This document shows, in pieces, positions 1-9,971 of a stretch of DNA of 64,000 bases (its first letter is position 1; the number at the start of each line of letters is the position of its first letter). This DNA is from Pacificibacter marinus (GTDB lineage Bacteria > Pseudomonadota > Alphaproteobacteria > Rhodobacterales > Rhodobacteraceae), in NCBI RefSeq assembly GCF_900109555.1, contig NZ_FNZV01000016.1, positions 27,986-91,985 on the forward strand, given 5' to 3'. The notes below the pieces were generated by a model. It was given only the letters and a program-made list of their open reading frames with translations, searched no databases and was not told where the DNA came from. A program made the position numbers and the translations under genes.

Positions 1-246
1 TTCATAGTCTGGCTTGCGTACAATCGGGCGATATCGCGGTTTACTCTCGATCAAGCCCCGGTTCGACAGCGCAATTATAGCTTCGCGGATAACCGTGCGA
101 CTCGCACCAAAGTCTTCCATCAAATCCCGCTCAGCTGGCAGAGGCGCACCATTCACCAACTTGCCAGAGAGAATTTGTTGCTCAAGTTGCGCGATCACTG
201 GATCTGCAGCACGCGACTTGGCGCTATCGAGGTGAATATCAGTCAA
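1..246 (-). CDS. GntR-family transcriptional regulator, N-terminal part (cut by window edge)
   Basis: Read on the minus strand, the first 82 codons give a winged helix-turn-helix of the GntR type. Residues about 15-45 hold the 'G-x-x-L-P-A-E-R-D-L-M' motif, followed by 'F-G-A-S-R-T-V-I-R-E-A' (recognition helix) and 'L-S-N-R-G-L-I-E' (wing). The spacing matches FadR/FCD-type GntR proteins, but the ligand domain lies outside the window. The start is uncertain: a TTG at 246 is used, and another TTG lies two codons upstream. It diverges from the sugar operon at 438, so control of that operon is the natural inference. The inducer is probably a sugar-acid intermediate, which the sequence does not show. 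Confidence 0.75.
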   Translation of the reverse strand, partial: MTDIHLDSAKSRAADPVIAQLEQQILSGKLVNGAPLPAERDLMEDFGASRTVIREAIIALSNRGLIESKPRYRPIVRKPDYE

Positions 247-382
247 TTTCAAAACCCTTGGCGCTACTGCCCTTACATGGGCACTTAAATACAGTTTGAG
301 CAGACCAAAAAAATCTGACGAACGCAAGATAAATCGAAATAGTGCCAAAAAATGGCTATTTTTTGCGATTTTAAGATTCTTG

Positions 383-411
383 TTGACATGAAAATTGTCA
401 TGATCTTAGTT
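383..411 (+). promoter_or_regulatory. Candidate promoter with operator for the aldehyde dehydrogenase operon
   Basis: A TTGACA box (383-388) is followed 17 bases later by a weak -10-like TTAGTT (406-411). A perfect inverted repeat CATGA-N6-TCATG (387-402) sits in the spacer. That placement would let a bound dimer block RNA polymerase, which suits the divergent GntR regulator. The assignment of site to regulator is inferred. Confidence 0.45.
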
Positions 412-437
412 TGGTCCTACCAAAAATGGAGATTCTC

Positions 438-1907
438 ATGTTCGACTTTCGCGCTATCAGTAAGAGCCATATCGATGGGCAGATGTTCATCGATGGGGCA
501 TGGCTGCCGAATGATCAGCGTGAAGTGATTGCCGTCGAAAACCCCGCAACCGAAGAAATCCTAGGCACTATTGTTGAGGGTACATCCCAAGACGCACTTG
601 CCGCAGTCGCGGCTGCACATCGCGCACAACCTCGCTGGGCCGCACGTCCCGCCATTGAGCGAGCCGCTTTGATCACCAAACTCGCCGATGCTGTTATCGC
701 CCAAAGCGAAGCTCTCGCGCGCCTCGTCACGCTCGAGCAGGGCAAGCCGTTGACTCAGGCACGCGGCGAAATCGGGGCTGTCGTGACCTTCCTCAAATAC
801 GCCGCGGGCAACGCCCGCCGTATCGAAGGCGACATCATTACCTCCGACAATGCCAATGAGGAAATCCACATTCGCAGGCATCCTTATGGTGTCGTAGTTG
901 GGCTGACGTCCTGGAATTACCCCGCCGCATTGGCCGCTCGCAAGATGGGACCGGCATTGATCGCGGGCAACACGTTCGTCTTGCTCGCCCATGAAATCAC
1001 TCCGTTTTCCGGCCTTGCACTTGCGCAATTGGCGTCAGAGGTCGGCTTCCCTGCTGGCGTTCTCAACGTCGTCACGGGACGCGGGCGCGTGGTCGGTCAA
1101 ACTATGGTCGAAAGCCCGCTGACTGGGCTTGTCACAATGACAGGCAGCACCCGCGCAGGCCGTGAAATCTATCGCGCTGGTGCAGACGCGATCAAGGTTC
1201 TGCGGCTTGAACTTGGCGGTAAGGCACCCTTCATCGTAATGCAAGATGCCGATATTGATGCCGCAGTAAAGGCCGCTGTGACGGCACGTTTTACCAACAG
1301 TGGCCAGATTTGCACCTGCAATGAGCGCATGTATCTACACCGTGATATCGCGGATGAATTCCTTGCGAAATTTACCGCCTCCACCATGGCCCTCACAATT
1401 GGCGACCCACTCACGGATGTCGATATGGGACCAAAGGTCAGCGGACTTGAGGTCACCAAAGTTGCCGAGATCGTTGCGCGGGGCGTCGCTGACGGTGCAG
1501 AAATCTTGCTCGAAGGCGGTCCGCTTACGACTGGAAACTACGCCAAAGGTCACTGGTATGCGCCGACGGTTATCGAGGTGAAAAACAACACCTCGCCGTT
1601 GATGCATGAAGAGGTCTTTGGCCCCGTCGCAACAGCTTTGCGTGTGGACAGTCTCGACGAAGCCTTTGCCCATGCCAATGACACACAGCTTGGTCTGTCA
1701 GCATACCTTTTCACCAATTCGCTCAAAGACATTGCACGAGCGCCTTACGCGCTGAAGTGCGGCGAAATCTATATGAATCGCACGAATGGCGAAGCGATTC
1801 AGGGCTTTCACACTGGATGGGGTCAATCCGGCCTTGGCGGTGAGGACGGCAAATACGGGTTCGACGGATATTTGCGCAAGCAAACGACATATCTGAACTG
1901 GGGGTAA
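438..1907 (+). CDS. NAD(P)-dependent aldehyde dehydrogenase, AldA-like (lactaldehyde/glycolaldehyde type)
   Basis: A 489-residue aldehyde dehydrogenase. The catalytic Cys292 lies in G-Q-I-C-T-C-N-E-R, a context like E. coli AldA, and Glu258 lies in L-E-L-G-G-K 34 residues earlier. The cofactor-region motif S-W-N-Y-P is present. The start is the ATG at 438, preceded by GGAGA five bases upstream; an in-frame TTG at 411 has no ribosome site. Oddity: the usual Lys of the K-P-S-E type motif, which contacts the NAD ribose, is Leu183 in L-A-H-E. In this operon it would oxidise a short aldehyde released from a sugar acid, such as lactaldehyde or glycolaldehyde. The family is firm; the substrate is inferred. 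Confidence 0.9.
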   Translation: MFDFRAISKSHIDGQMFIDGAWLPNDQREVIAVENPATEEILGTIVEGTSQDALAAVAAAHRAQPRWAARPAIERAALITKLADAVIAQSEALARLVTLEQGKPLTQARGEIGAVVTFLKYAAGNARRIEGDIITSDNANEEIHIRRHPYGVVVGLTSWNYPAALAARKMGPALIAGNTFVLLAHEITPFSGLALAQLASEVGFPAGVLNVVTGRGRVVGQTMVESPLTGLVTMTGSTRAGREIYRAGADAIKVLRLELGGKAPFIVMQDADIDAAVKAAVTARFTNSGQICTCNERMYLHRDIADEFLAKFTASTMALTIGDPLTDVDMGPKVSGLEVTKVAEIVARGVADGAEILLEGGPLTTGNYAKGHWYAPTVIEVKNNTSPLMHEEVFGPVATALRVDSLDEAFAHANDTQLGLSAYLFTNSLKDIARAPYALKCGEIYMNRTNGEAIQGFHTGWGQSGLGGEDGKYGFDGYLRKQTTYLNWG

Positions 1908-1964
1908 CCCTATCAATCGCGCGAGGGGAGGAGCCCGAGTGCAACTTTGTGGAGGAACACAAAC

Positions 1965-2939
1965 ATGAAACGTAGAAATATCCTACTCGGTGCTACAGTG
2001 ATTAGCCTTGGTCTATCATCCATGGCATTTGCCGAGGGTCTGCCCCCATTGGCGCAGCAAGACACCTATAAGGTCGGTTTTGCGCAGATGGAATCTAACA
2101 ACCCTTGGCGCATCGCGGAATCCAAATCATTCGTTGATACCGCTGAAAGCTGTGGCTGGGAGCTCATTTCAACAGACGCTGCCGGCTCTGCCGCAAAGCA
2201 AGTTGCCGACGTTGAAAGTATGATCGCACAGGGCATCGACGTATTGTTCCTGCCTCCGCGCGAAGAAAAGCCACTGATCCCAGCCGTAAAACGCGCCCAA
2301 GCTGCGGGCATCCCAACATTCCTCGTGGATCGTTCGGTTGATCCAGCCGCGGCTGTGGCTGGTGTTGACTTCGTGGCCTTCCTTGGCTCCGATTTCATCA
2401 AGCAAGGACAGCAGGTCGCTGAATGGACTATCGCGAACTTCCAAGGCGAAAAAGGCGTGATCGTTGAGCTGGAAGGCACGACTGGCTCTTCACCAGCCAA
2501 TGATCGCCGCACAGGTTTTGATGATGCAATCGCTGCTGATCCGCGTTTCGAAATTGTGGCCAGCCAAACTGGCGACTTTGCGCGCGATATGGGCCGTCAG
2601 GTCATGGAAACATTGTTGCAAGCGCACCCAAACGTGAACATCGTTTACGCCCACAATGACGAAATGGCGATCGGTGCGATCAAAGCACTTGAGCTTGCAG
2701 GTCGCAAGCCGGGCGAAGACGTTCTCGTCGTTTCTATCGACGGTACACGTGACGCGCTTCAGGCGATCCTCGACGGTAAAATGGGTGTGACAGTTGAAAG
2801 TTCGCCGTTCTTTGGTCCGCTCGCGTGTGACACCATGAAGCGTTACGCCGCCGGCGAAACGATTGAGCCTTGGGTTCAGGTCAGTGACCGAATTTTCACA
2901 ATCGATAATGCAGCCGACAACATCGACGCAGCATATTAA
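1965..2939 (+). CDS. Periplasmic sugar-binding protein of a ribose-type (CUT2) ABC transporter
   Basis: A 324-residue exported protein. It has a basic N-terminus, a hydrophobic stretch and an A-F-A cleavage site near residue 24, followed by a type I periplasmic binding fold. The pattern 'K-V-G-F-A-Q-M-E-S-N-N-P-W-R' near the mature N-terminus and 'V-V-S-I-D-G-T-R-D-A-L' near the C-terminus are typical of RbsB/YtfQ-like proteins. The ATG at 1965 is chosen because GGAGGA lies at 1951-1956. It is first of the transporter genes and would deliver a pentose, hexose or related sugar to the permeases encoded at 4534 and 5517. The ligand cannot be read from sequence. Confidence 0.92.
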   Translation: MKRRNILLGATVISLGLSSMAFAEGLPPLAQQDTYKVGFAQMESNNPWRIAESKSFVDTAESCGWELISTDAAGSAAKQVADVESMIAQGIDVLFLPPREEKPLIPAVKRAQAAGIPTFLVDRSVDPAAAVAGVDFVAFLGSDFIKQGQQVAEWTIANFQGEKGVIVELEGTTGSSPANDRRTGFDDAIAADPRFEIVASQTGDFARDMGRQVMETLLQAHPNVNIVYAHNDEMAIGAIKALELAGRKPGEDVLVVSIDGTRDALQAILDGKMGVTVESSPFFGPLACDTMKRYAAGETIEPWVQVSDRIFTIDNAADNIDAAY

Positions 2940-2955
2940 GCACCTGTTTTCTGCC

Positions 2956-2987
2956 GAAAGGGCGCGCCGTCTCTGACGCGCTCTTTC
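2956..2987. terminator. Intercistronic hairpin after the binding-protein gene
   Basis: GAAAGGGCGCG (2956-2966) pairs with CGCGCTCTTTC (2977-2987), with one G-T wobble and a 10-base loop. No T-run follows, so it is more likely a partial terminator or mRNA-stabilising hairpin that gives more binding protein than ATPase. Confidence 0.55.
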
Positions 2988-3019
2988 ACTATCCCTTTTC
3001 ACCCAAAGGATCGACGACC

Positions 3020-4537
3020 ATGACTGTCCTGCTAGAAATGAACGCGATTCAAAAAGCGTTTAACGGTGTACCCGCCCTTTCTGGGGCATCCGTAGAAATT
3101 GAACGCGGCGAAGTCCACGCATTGATCGGTCAAAATGGCGCTGGAAAATCAACCATGATCAAGGTGCTGACAGGCGTTTACCGCCGCGACGACGGCAAGA
3201 TTACCTTTAACGGACACGACAGCGTTTTGACGAACCCGCGCGAGGCCCAAGCCGCGGGGATTGCGACGATCTATCAAGAACTCACGTTGGTTCCGCTTCG
3301 TTCTGTCACGGAAAACGTGATGATGGGATACGAGCCGAAACGGTTCGGCGCTTTCATTGATTGGCCCGCGGCTCACGCCCGCACCCGCGAAATTCTGACC
3401 CGCTTTGGCATTGATATTGATGTGAAAATGCCGCTCGGAAGCTATTCCACCGCCATCCAACAACTGGTCGCCATCGCCCGTGCAGTCTCGCTGGATGCCA
3501 AGTTGGTTATCATGGACGAGCCGACATCTTCGCTCGATTCCTCTGAAGTGAAAACACTGTTTGGCGTCGTACGCAGCCTTCGTGAGGCAGGCGTTTCCGT
3601 TCTTTACGTGTCGCACTTCCTTGATGAGCTCTTCGAGATTTGCGATCGCGTCACCACCATGCGCGACGGCAAAACCGTTGGTTGCGCAAGGCTCGCAGAA
3701 ACCACAAAGCTTGATCTTATCGCAGGTATGTTAGGCCGCGACACCAGCGAAATCACCGAGGCTGGCATGACCGAATTTGGCGGCGGCACTGCGAAAAAAG
3801 GCGATATATTGCTTGAGGCGAAAGACGTTGCCACTGGCCCACGTCTGACGAAATTCAACATGACTTTACACCGTGGGGAAATCGTCGGGTTGGGCGGCCT
3901 GCTCGGCGCTGGACGGACAGAAGCCGCGCGCGCGCTCTTTGGCGTTGATCCTTTGCGGCGCGGAACCATTTCCCTCAAAGGAGCTCCCGCGCCCTCACAA
4001 CCCGCCAATGCAATCACCGCAGGACTTGGGTATTTGACTGAAGACCGCAAGGCAGAGGGTATAATCCCCGACATGTCCGTGCGCGAAAATATGACGCTTG
4101 CGCTGCTCCCGCGCATGACCAAAGGCGGCCAGATCGACCGCGCCCGCGAACGTAAAATCGTCCAACATTATATTGACGCGCTAGGCATCAAAACCGCCGA
4201 TATGGAACAACCCATCCGCGAACTCTCTGGCGGTAATCAGCAAAAGGTTTTGCTCGCGCGTTGGCTCGCGATTGAACCCGATATCCTGATCCTCGACGAG
4301 CCTACTCGCGGCGTCGACGTTGGTGCCAAACGTGAAATTCAGCTTATCATCCGCAACTTCGTGGATCGCGGCTATAGCGTGGTCCTGATCAGTTCGGAAT
4401 TCGAAGAATTGGTCGAAGGCGCCGACCGTATCGTCGTCCTTAACGAAGGACGCTGCATAACTGAACTCACCAATCCAGGGGTTACAGAACATAAATTGGT
4501 ACAGGCTTTGGCCCAAACAAGCGAGGCTTCCGCATGA
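3020..4537 (+). CDS. Sugar ABC transporter ATPase, tandem-domain RbsA/MglA type
   Basis: 505 residues with two ABC domains. The N-half has Walker A G-Q-N-G-A-G-K-S-T, a Walker B ending V-I-M-D-E-P-T-S-S-L-D, and a degenerate signature S-T-A-I-Q-Q-L. The C-half has a degenerate P-loop (G-L-L-G-A-G-R-T-E) but a good signature L-S-G-G-N-Q-Q-K and Walker B I-L-I-L-D-E-P-T-R-G-V-D. This asymmetry is normal for the RbsA family. It powers import through the two following permeases; its last four bases overlap the next start (ATGA), indicating translational coupling. Confidence 0.95.
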   Translation: MTVLLEMNAIQKAFNGVPALSGASVEIERGEVHALIGQNGAGKSTMIKVLTGVYRRDDGKITFNGHDSVLTNPREAQAAGIATIYQELTLVPLRSVTENVMMGYEPKRFGAFIDWPAAHARTREILTRFGIDIDVKMPLGSYSTAIQQLVAIARAVSLDAKLVIMDEPTSSLDSSEVKTLFGVVRSLREAGVSVLYVSHFLDELFEICDRVTTMRDGKTVGCARLAETTKLDLIAGMLGRDTSEITEAGMTEFGGGTAKKGDILLEAKDVATGPRLTKFNMTLHRGEIVGLGGLLGAGRTEAARALFGVDPLRRGTISLKGAPAPSQPANAITAGLGYLTEDRKAEGIIPDMSVRENMTLALLPRMTKGGQIDRARERKIVQHYIDALGIKTADMEQPIRELSGGNQQKVLLARWLAIEPDILILDEPTRGVDVGAKREIQLIIRNFVDRGYSVVLISSEFEELVEGADRIVVLNEGRCITELTNPGVTEHKLVQALAQTSEASA

Positions 4538-5514
4538 GCACGACCATTACTGAAACGCGGCGCAAAAGCGTTCGACAGCTGGTGCATGGCCACGGCGGCA
4601 TCGTTGCCCTTTTAGCGATCCTGCTGTTCAACATGGCCTTCACGCCAAATTTCTTGCAACTGCAAACACTCTTCGTAAACATCAGCCAGGTCGCGACCAT
4701 CGCCATCGTCGCGATGGGTATGACGCTTGTCATCGCAACAGGAGGGATTGATCTCTCGGTCGGGGCGATCATGGCGCTTGCAGGAGCATTGGCGCCACTC
4801 ATTTTCCTGTCAGAGTTTGGCGCGGCAAACCCTGCACTGGGCGTAACCTTGGCTATCGCATTGCCGATGCTCGTCGCCATTGCATGCGGGCTATTCAACG
4901 GCATCATGGTGGCGAAACTCAACGTGCAACCGATTATCGCCACGCTGATCCTCTTCATTTCGGGACGTGGCATCGCGCAGGTGTTGACCAACGGCAATCT
5001 ACAAACCTTCACCAATCCGCACTTTAGCTATCTCGGCACAGGTAAAGTTCTTGGTCTACCATTCCAAGGCTGGCTCGCCATTGGTATCGCAATCTTCCTT
5101 TACTTCATCATTTCACGCACCACATTTGGCCGCTACGTACTTGCCATCGGCGGCAACGAACGCGCGGCACAACTTTCTGGTGGCCCCGTAGCCCTCGTGA
5201 AAATCGGTGTGTATATGATTTGCGGCGCACTTGCAGGCCTTGCAGGGTTGATCGTAGTGGCCATTAATTCGGCCTCGGATGCGGCCCGCAACGGCAGTTT
5301 GATGGAACTCGATGCCATCGCAGCAGCCGTGGTTGGTGGCGCTCTTTTGCAAGGCGGGCGTGCCCCGATTTTCGGCGCAATCCTTGGCGCGGTCATCATT
5401 CAATTAGTGAAATATACATTGCTCGCAAATGGCGTTCAAGACGAGGTCGCACTTATCGCCAAGGCAGGCATCATCCTTGTCGCCGTCTATGTGCAGCAAG
5501 CCCGGAAGGAATAA
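4534..5514 (+). CDS. Sugar ABC transporter permease, RbsC type (first)
   Basis: A 326-residue hydrophobic protein with about eight to ten membrane segments. It carries the family motif [10 protein letters not shown] near residue 70 and a late A-V-V-G-G-A-L-L-Q-G-G stretch, both typical of the BPD_transp_2 permeases. It overlaps the ATPase gene by four bases. It would form a heterodimeric channel with the product of the next gene, two bases downstream. Confidence 0.93.
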   Translation: MSTTITETRRKSVRQLVHGHGGIVALLAILLFNMAFTPNFLQLQTLFVNISQVATIAIVAMGMTLVIATGGIDLSVGAIMALAGALAPLIFLSEFGAANPALGVTLAIALPMLVAIACGLFNGIMVAKLNVQPIIATLILFISGRGIAQVLTNGNLQTFTNPHFSYLGTGKVLGLPFQGWLAIGIAIFLYFIISRTTFGRYVLAIGGNERAAQLSGGPVALVKIGVYMICGALAGLAGLIVVAINSASDAARNGSLMELDAIAAAVVGGALLQGGRAPIFGAILGAVIIQLVKYTLLANGVQDEVALIAKAGIILVAVYVQQARKE

Positions 5515-5516
5515 CC

Positions 5517-6518
5517 ATGTTGAATTCTGACGCCTTTGATCTGCGCAAATATGTACAGCGTAATTCTCAATCGGTCGCCGTTTGGATCGCCCTTCTTGCC
5601 CTCATCGTATTTGGCATTCTGCGCTATGACAACTTCGGTGGATCTTACAATTTCGGTTCCTTCCTGAACTACAATTCAATGTTCATCGTCATTGCACTTG
5701 GCATGTGCTTTGTCATTATCACTGGTGGCATTGACCTCTCGGTAGGCTCTGTCGCTGCGTTCTCATCGGTCATCGCCGCCTATCTTTCGCCCTATGGCTT
5801 AGAGGTCGCTTTACCGTTAGCGCTTCTTGTCGGTATGACTTTCGGGGCCTTCAACGCCTTTTGTATCATTGCCTTGCGCATCCCGCCCTTCATCGCGACC
5901 TTGGCAACAATGCTCGGCGCGAAAGGGGCTGCTCTGGTTATTTCTGGCGCATCCACAGTCGCGGTCGATTGGGGGTCAAACTTTACGAACATGGGCATGA
6001 ACAAAGCCTTCGACCTCTTCCCTTGGTCCATTATCATCGTCACAATCGTCGGTATAGCGCTTTGGATTGTGCTCGAAATGACATCTCTTGGTCGCACCAT
6101 TCTGGCCATCGGGGGCGGTGAAGATGCTTCCAAACTCATGGGCCTCAAGGTCAATCGCGCCAAGGCATTTGTCTATATAATCTCTGGCGGTTGTGCAGGA
6201 CTCGCGGGTGTGATCCTTGCCTCTGGTTTCGGGGCAGGCCAACCCCTTGAAGGCGTGGCATGGGAACTCTCTGCCATCGCTGCCGTCGTCGTTGGCGGCA
6301 CACTGTTGACGGGTGGTCTTGGCTCAATCCCTGCCACAGTCGCAGGCGCGCTTCTTCTTGGCCTCGTCTTCAATATCCTCAACTTCGAGAACGGTCGCGG
6401 CACAATCAGTTTTAGCGCTTATTGGCAAATGGTGATCCGGGGCGCGTTCCTCTTTGCAGTCATCCTATTTCAAACCCGTATGACCAAAGGCCGCAAATCC
6501 AAAGGAGCTTCAGCATGA
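5517..6518 (+). CDS. Sugar ABC transporter permease, RbsC type (second)
   Basis: A 333-residue multi-pass membrane protein of the same family as its upstream neighbour, again with [10 protein letters not shown] and a late [11 protein letters not shown] motif. Two non-identical permeases are usual for some CUT2 importers such as YtfT/YjfF. Its stop overlaps the start of the dehydratase gene (ATGA at 6515-6518), so transport and catabolism are translationally linked. Confidence 0.93.
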   Translation: MLNSDAFDLRKYVQRNSQSVAVWIALLALIVFGILRYDNFGGSYNFGSFLNYNSMFIVIALGMCFVIITGGIDLSVGSVAAFSSVIAAYLSPYGLEVALPLALLVGMTFGAFNAFCIIALRIPPFIATLATMLGAKGAALVISGASTVAVDWGSNFTNMGMNKAFDLFPWSIIIVTIVGIALWIVLEMTSLGRTILAIGGGEDASKLMGLKVNRAKAFVYIISGGCAGLAGVILASGFGAGQPLEGVAWELSAIAAVVVGGTLLTGGLGSIPATVAGALLLGLVFNILNFENGRGTISFSAYWQMVIRGAFLFAVILFQTRMTKGRKSKGASA

Positions 6519-7612
6519 GCCAGATCGTATCAATCGACGTGCGCCTGTTCCACATCCCTCTGGTAGAGGTTTTGGTCGACGCAAAACACGGCGACCACCA
6601 TTTCTTCGAATTGATCACAGCGACTGTGCATCTTAAGGACGGCACGTCTGGCACTGGCTACACCTATACGGGCGGCAAAGGTGGGCATGCAATTGCAGCC
6701 ATGATCACCCATGACCTAACCCCGTTCCTGATCGGTCAGTCAGCGGACGATATCGGCGCGCTTTACGACGGGATGCAATGGCATGTGCATTACGTCGCAC
6801 GCGGTGGCATCGCCTCCTTTGCTATCTCTGCAATCGATATTGCGCTCTGGGATCTGCGCGGCAAACGTACGGGCCAACCGCTTTGGAAAATGGCGGGTGG
6901 GGCTGCTAAAACCTGTAAGGCTTACTGCGGCGGCATCGACCTTGGCTTTCCATTGCCCAAGCTTCTGGACAGTATCAAGTCCTACCTTGATCGCGGTTTT
7001 AACGGTGTAAAAATCAAGATCGGCCAACCGACGCTCGAAGAAGACATCGCGCGGATCAAAGCAGTGCGCGACCTTATCGGCCCTGACATCACATTCATGG
7101 TAGACGCGAACTATTCCATGAGCGTCGAGCAGGCAATTACAGCCGCAAATGCCTTTAAACCCTTTAACCTCACTTGGTTCGAAGAACCAACGATTCCAGA
7201 TGAATACGCAGGATACGCAAAGATCAGCGCGGCCACAGGTATGCCCCTCGCAATGGGCGAAAACCTTCATACGATCCACGAATTTGAATACGCTTTCGCG
7301 CAGTCAAACCTCAGCTTCATCCAACCTGACGCTTCCAATTGCGGTGGCATAACAGGCTTCCTTCAGGTCGCCGAACGTGCGGAAAAGGCGGGAGTGCCAA
7401 TCTGTAGCCATGGCATGCAAGAGTTACACGTCAGCCTCGTAGCAGGTCAGAAAAATGCAGGCTGGATCGAGGTTCATTCCTTCCCAATCGACGCATACAC
7501 CACGCGGCCTTTATTGGTGGAAAACCACCTTGCCGTGGCCCCCGATGTGGCTGGCATTGGTGTCACATTCAACTGGCAGAAACTCGACGCTGCCAACATA
7601 TTAGAATCCTAA
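6515..7612 (+). CDS. Enolase-superfamily sugar-acid dehydratase (mandelate racemase/MLE family)
   Basis: A 365-residue protein with the capping domain first and then a beta/alpha barrel. Catalytic features visible: the K-I-K pair (Lys166, Lys168), metal ligands Asp197 (V-D-A-N), Glu223 (W-F-E-E-P) and Glu249 (M-G-E-N), and the Asp272/His299 dyad (Q-P-D-A-S, C-S-H-G). A KxK plus His-Asp dyad is the mandelate racemase subgroup pattern, shared with acid-sugar dehydratases. The start is the ATG at 6515, with AGGAG at 6503-6507. Expected role: dehydrate an aldonate to its 2-keto-3-deoxy form. The exact sugar acid is unknown. Confidence 0.88.
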   Translation: MSQIVSIDVRLFHIPLVEVLVDAKHGDHHFFELITATVHLKDGTSGTGYTYTGGKGGHAIAAMITHDLTPFLIGQSADDIGALYDGMQWHVHYVARGGIASFAISAIDIALWDLRGKRTGQPLWKMAGGAAKTCKAYCGGIDLGFPLPKLLDSIKSYLDRGFNGVKIKIGQPTLEEDIARIKAVRDLIGPDITFMVDANYSMSVEQAITAANAFKPFNLTWFEEPTIPDEYAGYAKISAATGMPLAMGENLHTIHEFEYAFAQSNLSFIQPDASNCGGITGFLQVAERAEKAGVPICSHGMQELHVSLVAGQKNAGWIEVHSFPIDAYTTRPLLVENHLAVAPDVAGIGVTFNWQKLDAANILES

Positions 7613-7624
7613 AAGGACACGCCC

Positions 7625-8659
7625 ATGACCACCCAAGCAGCCGTCTATCGCGGCAATAAAACATTCACAGTTGAACACGTGACGACGCCGCCCCCTGCCA
7701 AAGGTGAGGTCCAAATTGATGTTGCATATTGTGGTATCTGCGGCACCGACCTGCACATTTATTTGGGCCATATGGATGGTCGCGTGGGCTTAGAACGCAC
7801 CATCGGGCATGAAATGTCGGGCGTAATTGCGGCTGTTGGCGGCGGCGTAACAGGTCTTAAGCCGGGCCAACATATCGTGGTCCGCCCTCTCGATCATTGC
7901 GGCGATTGCCCTGCTTGCAGGGCAGGTCACGAGCATATCTGCCACAAACTCAAGTTCATCGGCATTGATAGTACTGGTGCCTTCCAGCAAAAATGGAACG
8001 TCCCTGCCCATACGATCCACGTGTTGCCAGATGATCTCGACTTGTCACACGCCGCCCTCATCGAGCCACTCGCCGTTGCCTGTCACGATGTGTCGCGCGG
8101 CAAGGTCCAAACTGGCGAAGACATCCTTGTCATCGGCGGCGGCCCCATCGGTATGCTAGTCGCCATGGTCGCCCGTGACGCGGGTGCAAATGTTACGATC
8201 TCCGAGATCAACGAGAACCGTCTGAAATACGCACGCGGCATTGGCTTCAACGTGATGAACCCAAAAGAGCTCGATGTGGCCAAAGCCATACATGACGCGA
8301 CAGGCGGCAAAGGCGCGGATGTTGTGTTTGAGGTTTCCGGAACCCAGCCAGGCGTCGATCTTATGACTGCCGCCGCGGCCACGCGCGGCCGCATCGTTAT
8401 GGTCGCAATACACGCAAGCAAACCGACAATTGATATGTTCCAATTTTTCTGGCGCGAACTTGATCTGATCGGCGCGCGTGTCTACCGCCCCGAGGATTAC
8501 GACGCGGCGATGGCCCTGCTCGCCAAAGGTGTCGTGGACTGCGATAGCTTCATCACCGACATTCAGGGCCTAGATGATATTCAAGCCGCGTTCGAGACAT
8601 TGACCCAGAATCCCAACGCAATGAAATCAATGATCCGCATGTCGGAGGACGTTAAATGA
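7625..8659 (+). CDS. Zinc-dependent medium-chain dehydrogenase (sorbitol/threonine dehydrogenase-like)
   Basis: 344 residues. Catalytic zinc ligands are seen at Cys39 (C-G-I-C-G-T-D) and His62-Glu63 (G-H-E). The structural zinc cluster is Cys92, Cys95, Cys98 and Cys106. The Rossmann motif V-I-G-G-G-P-I-G-M-L follows near residue 170. It would oxidise a polyol or sugar hydroxyl with NAD(P)+. It lies 12 bases after the dehydratase gene with its own Shine-Dalgarno-like AAAGGA and overlaps the next gene by four bases. An assignment as galactitol, fuconate or threonine dehydrogenase cannot be made. Confidence 0.9.
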   Translation: MTTQAAVYRGNKTFTVEHVTTPPPAKGEVQIDVAYCGICGTDLHIYLGHMDGRVGLERTIGHEMSGVIAAVGGGVTGLKPGQHIVVRPLDHCGDCPACRAGHEHICHKLKFIGIDSTGAFQQKWNVPAHTIHVLPDDLDLSHAALIEPLAVACHDVSRGKVQTGEDILVIGGGPIGMLVAMVARDAGANVTISEINENRLKYARGIGFNVMNPKELDVAKAIHDATGGKGADVVFEVSGTQPGVDLMTAAAATRGRIVMVAIHASKPTIDMFQFFWRELDLIGARVYRPEDYDAAMALLAKGVVDCDSFITDIQGLDDIQAAFETLTQNPNAMKSMIRMSEDVK

Positions 8660-9426
8660 ACGTTATGGACCGCTTTAATCTTGCAGGCAAAACCGCCCTC
8701 GTGACGGGTGCCAAACGCGGTATCGGGCGCGGCATGGCCGAGGCCTTGGCGCAAGCTGGTGCAGATATCATCGGGGTCAGTGCTTCGCTTGATCCAGCTG
8801 GCTCAGATGTTGGAAGGGCTGTCGCGGCGCTGGGCCGCAAGTTCACTGGCTACGCTTGTGATTTCTCTGATCGTGCCGCCGTGAAGGCTTTCACCGCCAA
8901 GGTCCTCGCCGAGAACCCGCAGATCGACATTCTGATCAATAACGCTGGCACCATCCTGCGTGCCCCTGCCGCAGAACACCCCGATGAGATGTGGGACAAG
9001 GTGATCGAGGTCAACCTGAACGCGCAGTTCATCATCACACGCGACATCGGTAAAACCATGGTCGAACGTGGCTCGGGCAAGGTCATTTTTATAGCGTCAT
9101 TGTTGACCTTCCAAGGAGGGATAACAGTGCCGGGATATGCGGCATCGAAGGGCGGGATTGGGCAGCTTACAATGGCTTTTGCCAACGAATGGGCGTCCAA
9201 GGGTGTGAACGTAAACGCTATCGCCCCGGGTTACATCGACACCGACAACACCGAGGCGCTTCGCAAAGATCCCGAGCGTGCGGCCGCCATTCTGTCGCGC
9301 ATCCCCTCAGGGCGTTGGGGTAAACCGATCGACTTTGCGGGCCCCGCCGTTTTCCTCGCCTCCGAATCTGCATCTTATATGCACGGCCACATCATGCTCG
9401 TCGACGGCGGTTGGATGGGGCGTTAA
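8656..9426 (+). CDS. Short-chain dehydrogenase, KduD-like (2-deoxy-gluconate 3-dehydrogenase type)
   Basis: A 256-residue classical SDR. It has the cofactor motif V-T-G-A-K-R-G-I-G-R-G, N-N-A-G-T, catalytic Ser near S-L-L-T-F and Tyr-x-x-x-Lys in Y-A-A-S-K-G-G, and an A-P-G-Y-I-D-T-D-N-T segment. The last segment, with D-P-E-R and G-R-W-G at the substrate loop, resembles KduD-type enzymes acting on deoxy-keto sugar acids. It is the last gene of the operon, so it probably oxidises the 2-keto-3-deoxy product. No aldolase is present in the window. Confidence 0.88.
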   Translation: MNVMDRFNLAGKTALVTGAKRGIGRGMAEALAQAGADIIGVSASLDPAGSDVGRAVAALGRKFTGYACDFSDRAAVKAFTAKVLAENPQIDILINNAGTILRAPAAEHPDEMWDKVIEVNLNAQFIITRDIGKTMVERGSGKVIFIASLLTFQGGITVPGYAASKGGIGQLTMAFANEWASKGVNVNAIAPGYIDTDNTEALRKDPERAAAILSRIPSGRWGKPIDFAGPAVFLASESASYMHGHIMLVDGGWMGR

Positions 9427-9971
9427 ATAAGATTAGCACGTGCGCCAGTCGGCGCGCGTGGCGCGTTAGTCGCGTTAGTCGCGTCCACATTGGACTGTGG
9501 GGACGGCTCCGAGGCCAACGCACCATCGACGTCGCCCAGAAGTGTATCTTGTTTGGTATACTTGTCAGAGGTGGAAGACATGGCAATACCCCTATGAAAG
9601 GGTTTTAAACACGTCCTATGTAAAAAAACAGTTTGATATAAAGTCCCTCACATCAACGGAGGAACCGATTTTAACGTCGTGATATTATTAGAACCAACTC
9701 ACCACTGCGCATCAAGTGGCAATTTTCTATCAAAAAAATATGTGGGGCTAGCACAAGAGATAACCTTAAATGTTGTCTAGGAACAACCGATTAGCGCCAA
9801 ATTGTGGCGGAGACGAAGGGACGCAGATGCAATATATTTAATATCAAGAACTTGCGTGGAACAACCTCCTATATGGTATGCAGTTTGTTATGCAGATTTA
9901 GACGCGGTACTTTGCATCATTGTAACTTCACAAAGCAAAGCCGCAATTTCTAATTTTTTCCTGCACTGCAT
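9427..9971. other. Gene-free stretch downstream of the sugar operon
   Basis: No convincing coding sequence is seen. Close to the operon end a short tandem GCGTTAGTC repeat occurs (about 9462-9480). No hairpin with a T-run was recognised. Base composition becomes AT-richer towards the tRNA fragment at 9972, suggesting a boundary between core-like and acquired DNA. Confidence 0.5.

Noticed and set aside
561..1028. 155-codon minus-strand frame inside the aldehyde dehydrogenase gene
   Set aside because: Antisense shadow of a strongly conserved gene; the same applies to the many other frames lying inside confident genes.
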